Source: Actinomadura litoris (lineage in GTDB: Bacteria; Actinomycetota; Actinomycetes; Streptosporangiales; Streptosporangiaceae). From it: 64,000 bases of DNA. Location of the stretch: NCBI RefSeq assembly GCF_009733595.1, contig NZ_WOFH01000003.1, positions 372,001 through 436,000 of the forward strand. The letters are read 5' to 3'. Shown here in pieces: positions 63,711-64,000 of this stretch; within the stretch, counting starts at the first letter, position 1; the number at the start of each line of letters is the position of its first letter. Position numbers and translations under genes: made by a program. The notes beneath the pieces are model-generated. The model made no database searches, was not told where the DNA came from, and worked only from the letters and a program-made list of their open reading frames with translations.

Positions 63711-64000
63711 CTACCTGGTCCGCTCGCCGGCCGCCGCGATGGGCCTCCCCCCGCGCCGGCGGACCGCCTCGTGGACGACCGAGTTCCGGGCGTGGTCGCC
63801 CGTCCAGAGGAAGGCCCGCAGCCGCTCCGCGTGGGCGCCGTCGACGCACCGCAGCGGGCGCACGAGGACGAACTCGCCGCCGTCCTCGACATAGGTCAGG
63901 TCGCCGAGCATGAGCCGGTCGTGGCCCTTGAGCGCGTACCACCTCAGCTGCTCGTAGACCTTCTCCATGTCGACGTCCTCGGCCTTGGAGAGGCGGTCCG
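63711..64000 (-). CDS. Hypothetical protein, 5' end possibly outside window
   Basis: A minus-strand frame ending 31 bases upstream of the GH3 start. From the ATG at 63968 it encodes 85 residues (MEKVYEQLRWYALKGHDRL...); the frame also stays open to the window edge with plausible residues (DRLSKAEDVD), so the start may lie outside. I recognise no family. It is mixed alpha/beta with no membrane segment or signal. Its position suggests it is co-transcribed with the GH3 gene. A competing frame at 63463-63942 has strongly biased Arg/Pro content and is rejected. Confidence 0.5.
   Translation of the reverse strand, partial: DRLSKAEDVDMEKVYEQLRWYALKGHDRLMLGDLTYVEDGGEFVLVRPLRCVDGAHAERLRAFLWTGDHARNSVVHEAVRRRGGRPIAAAGERTR

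Overview
The window is very GC-rich, uses GTG starts and ATGA/GTGA overlaps freely, and carries SARP-type regulators with paired-repeat candidate sites. This is a high-GC actinomycete chromosome, with an Actinomadura/Nonomuraea-type genome more likely than not, although the genus cannot be proven from the sequence alone. Almost the whole window is one large non-ribosomal peptide synthetase (NRPS) gene cluster that runs off the left edge.

Layout. (1) 1-43493: four collinear NRPS genes on the + strand, holding 13 visible modules and ending in a thioesterase. The first gene is cut at the window edge. Specificity pockets read directly from the adenylation domains give Gly, Gly, D-Thr / Tyr-like, Thr, D-unassigned / Asp, Asp-like, Pro, Gly / Gly, Ala-like(?), unassigned-TE. 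The partial first condensation domain resembles the EntF starter type, so an aryl or acyl starter may be loaded by genes outside the window. (2) 43517-50552: a tailoring and export block on the same strand, with a sulfotransferase-like protein, MbtH, a proline-4-hydroxylase-like Fe/2OG oxygenase, an alpha/beta hydrolase, a SyrP/TauD-like oxygenase, a luciferase-like flavin monooxygenase, an MFS exporter and a flavin reductase. A strong bidirectional terminator follows. (3) 50642-56306: two minus-strand SARP/NB-ARC regulators separated by a 673-bp gap with an array of seven ~17-bp direct repeats. (4) 56382-61243: a second MFS protein, then a MacB/FtsX-type ABC ATPase and permease pair (possible export or self-protection). 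(5) 61301-64000: a minus-strand GH3 glycosidase with a PA14 insert and a small partial gene, probably outside the cluster.

How it fits together. The NRPS line would make a Gly/Thr/Asp-rich peptide of at least 13 residues, possibly cyclised by the TE. The two Fe/2OG oxygenases match the Pro and Asp modules, giving candidate hydroxyproline and beta-hydroxyaspartate. The sulfotransferase-like protein and the two-component flavin monooxygenase suggest further modification, possibly of Tyr. I do not recognise the predicted sequence as a known compound.

The most unusual sequence-level signals are: three nearly identical Gly adenylation domains with codon usage unlike their neighbours; adenylation-domain patchworks; a small palindrome inserted in frame in a condensation domain; a terminal adenylation domain with two arginines in its pocket; Gly modules with epimerisation-style carriers and downstream DCL-like condensation domains but no epimerase; and the tandem repeat array between the regulators.
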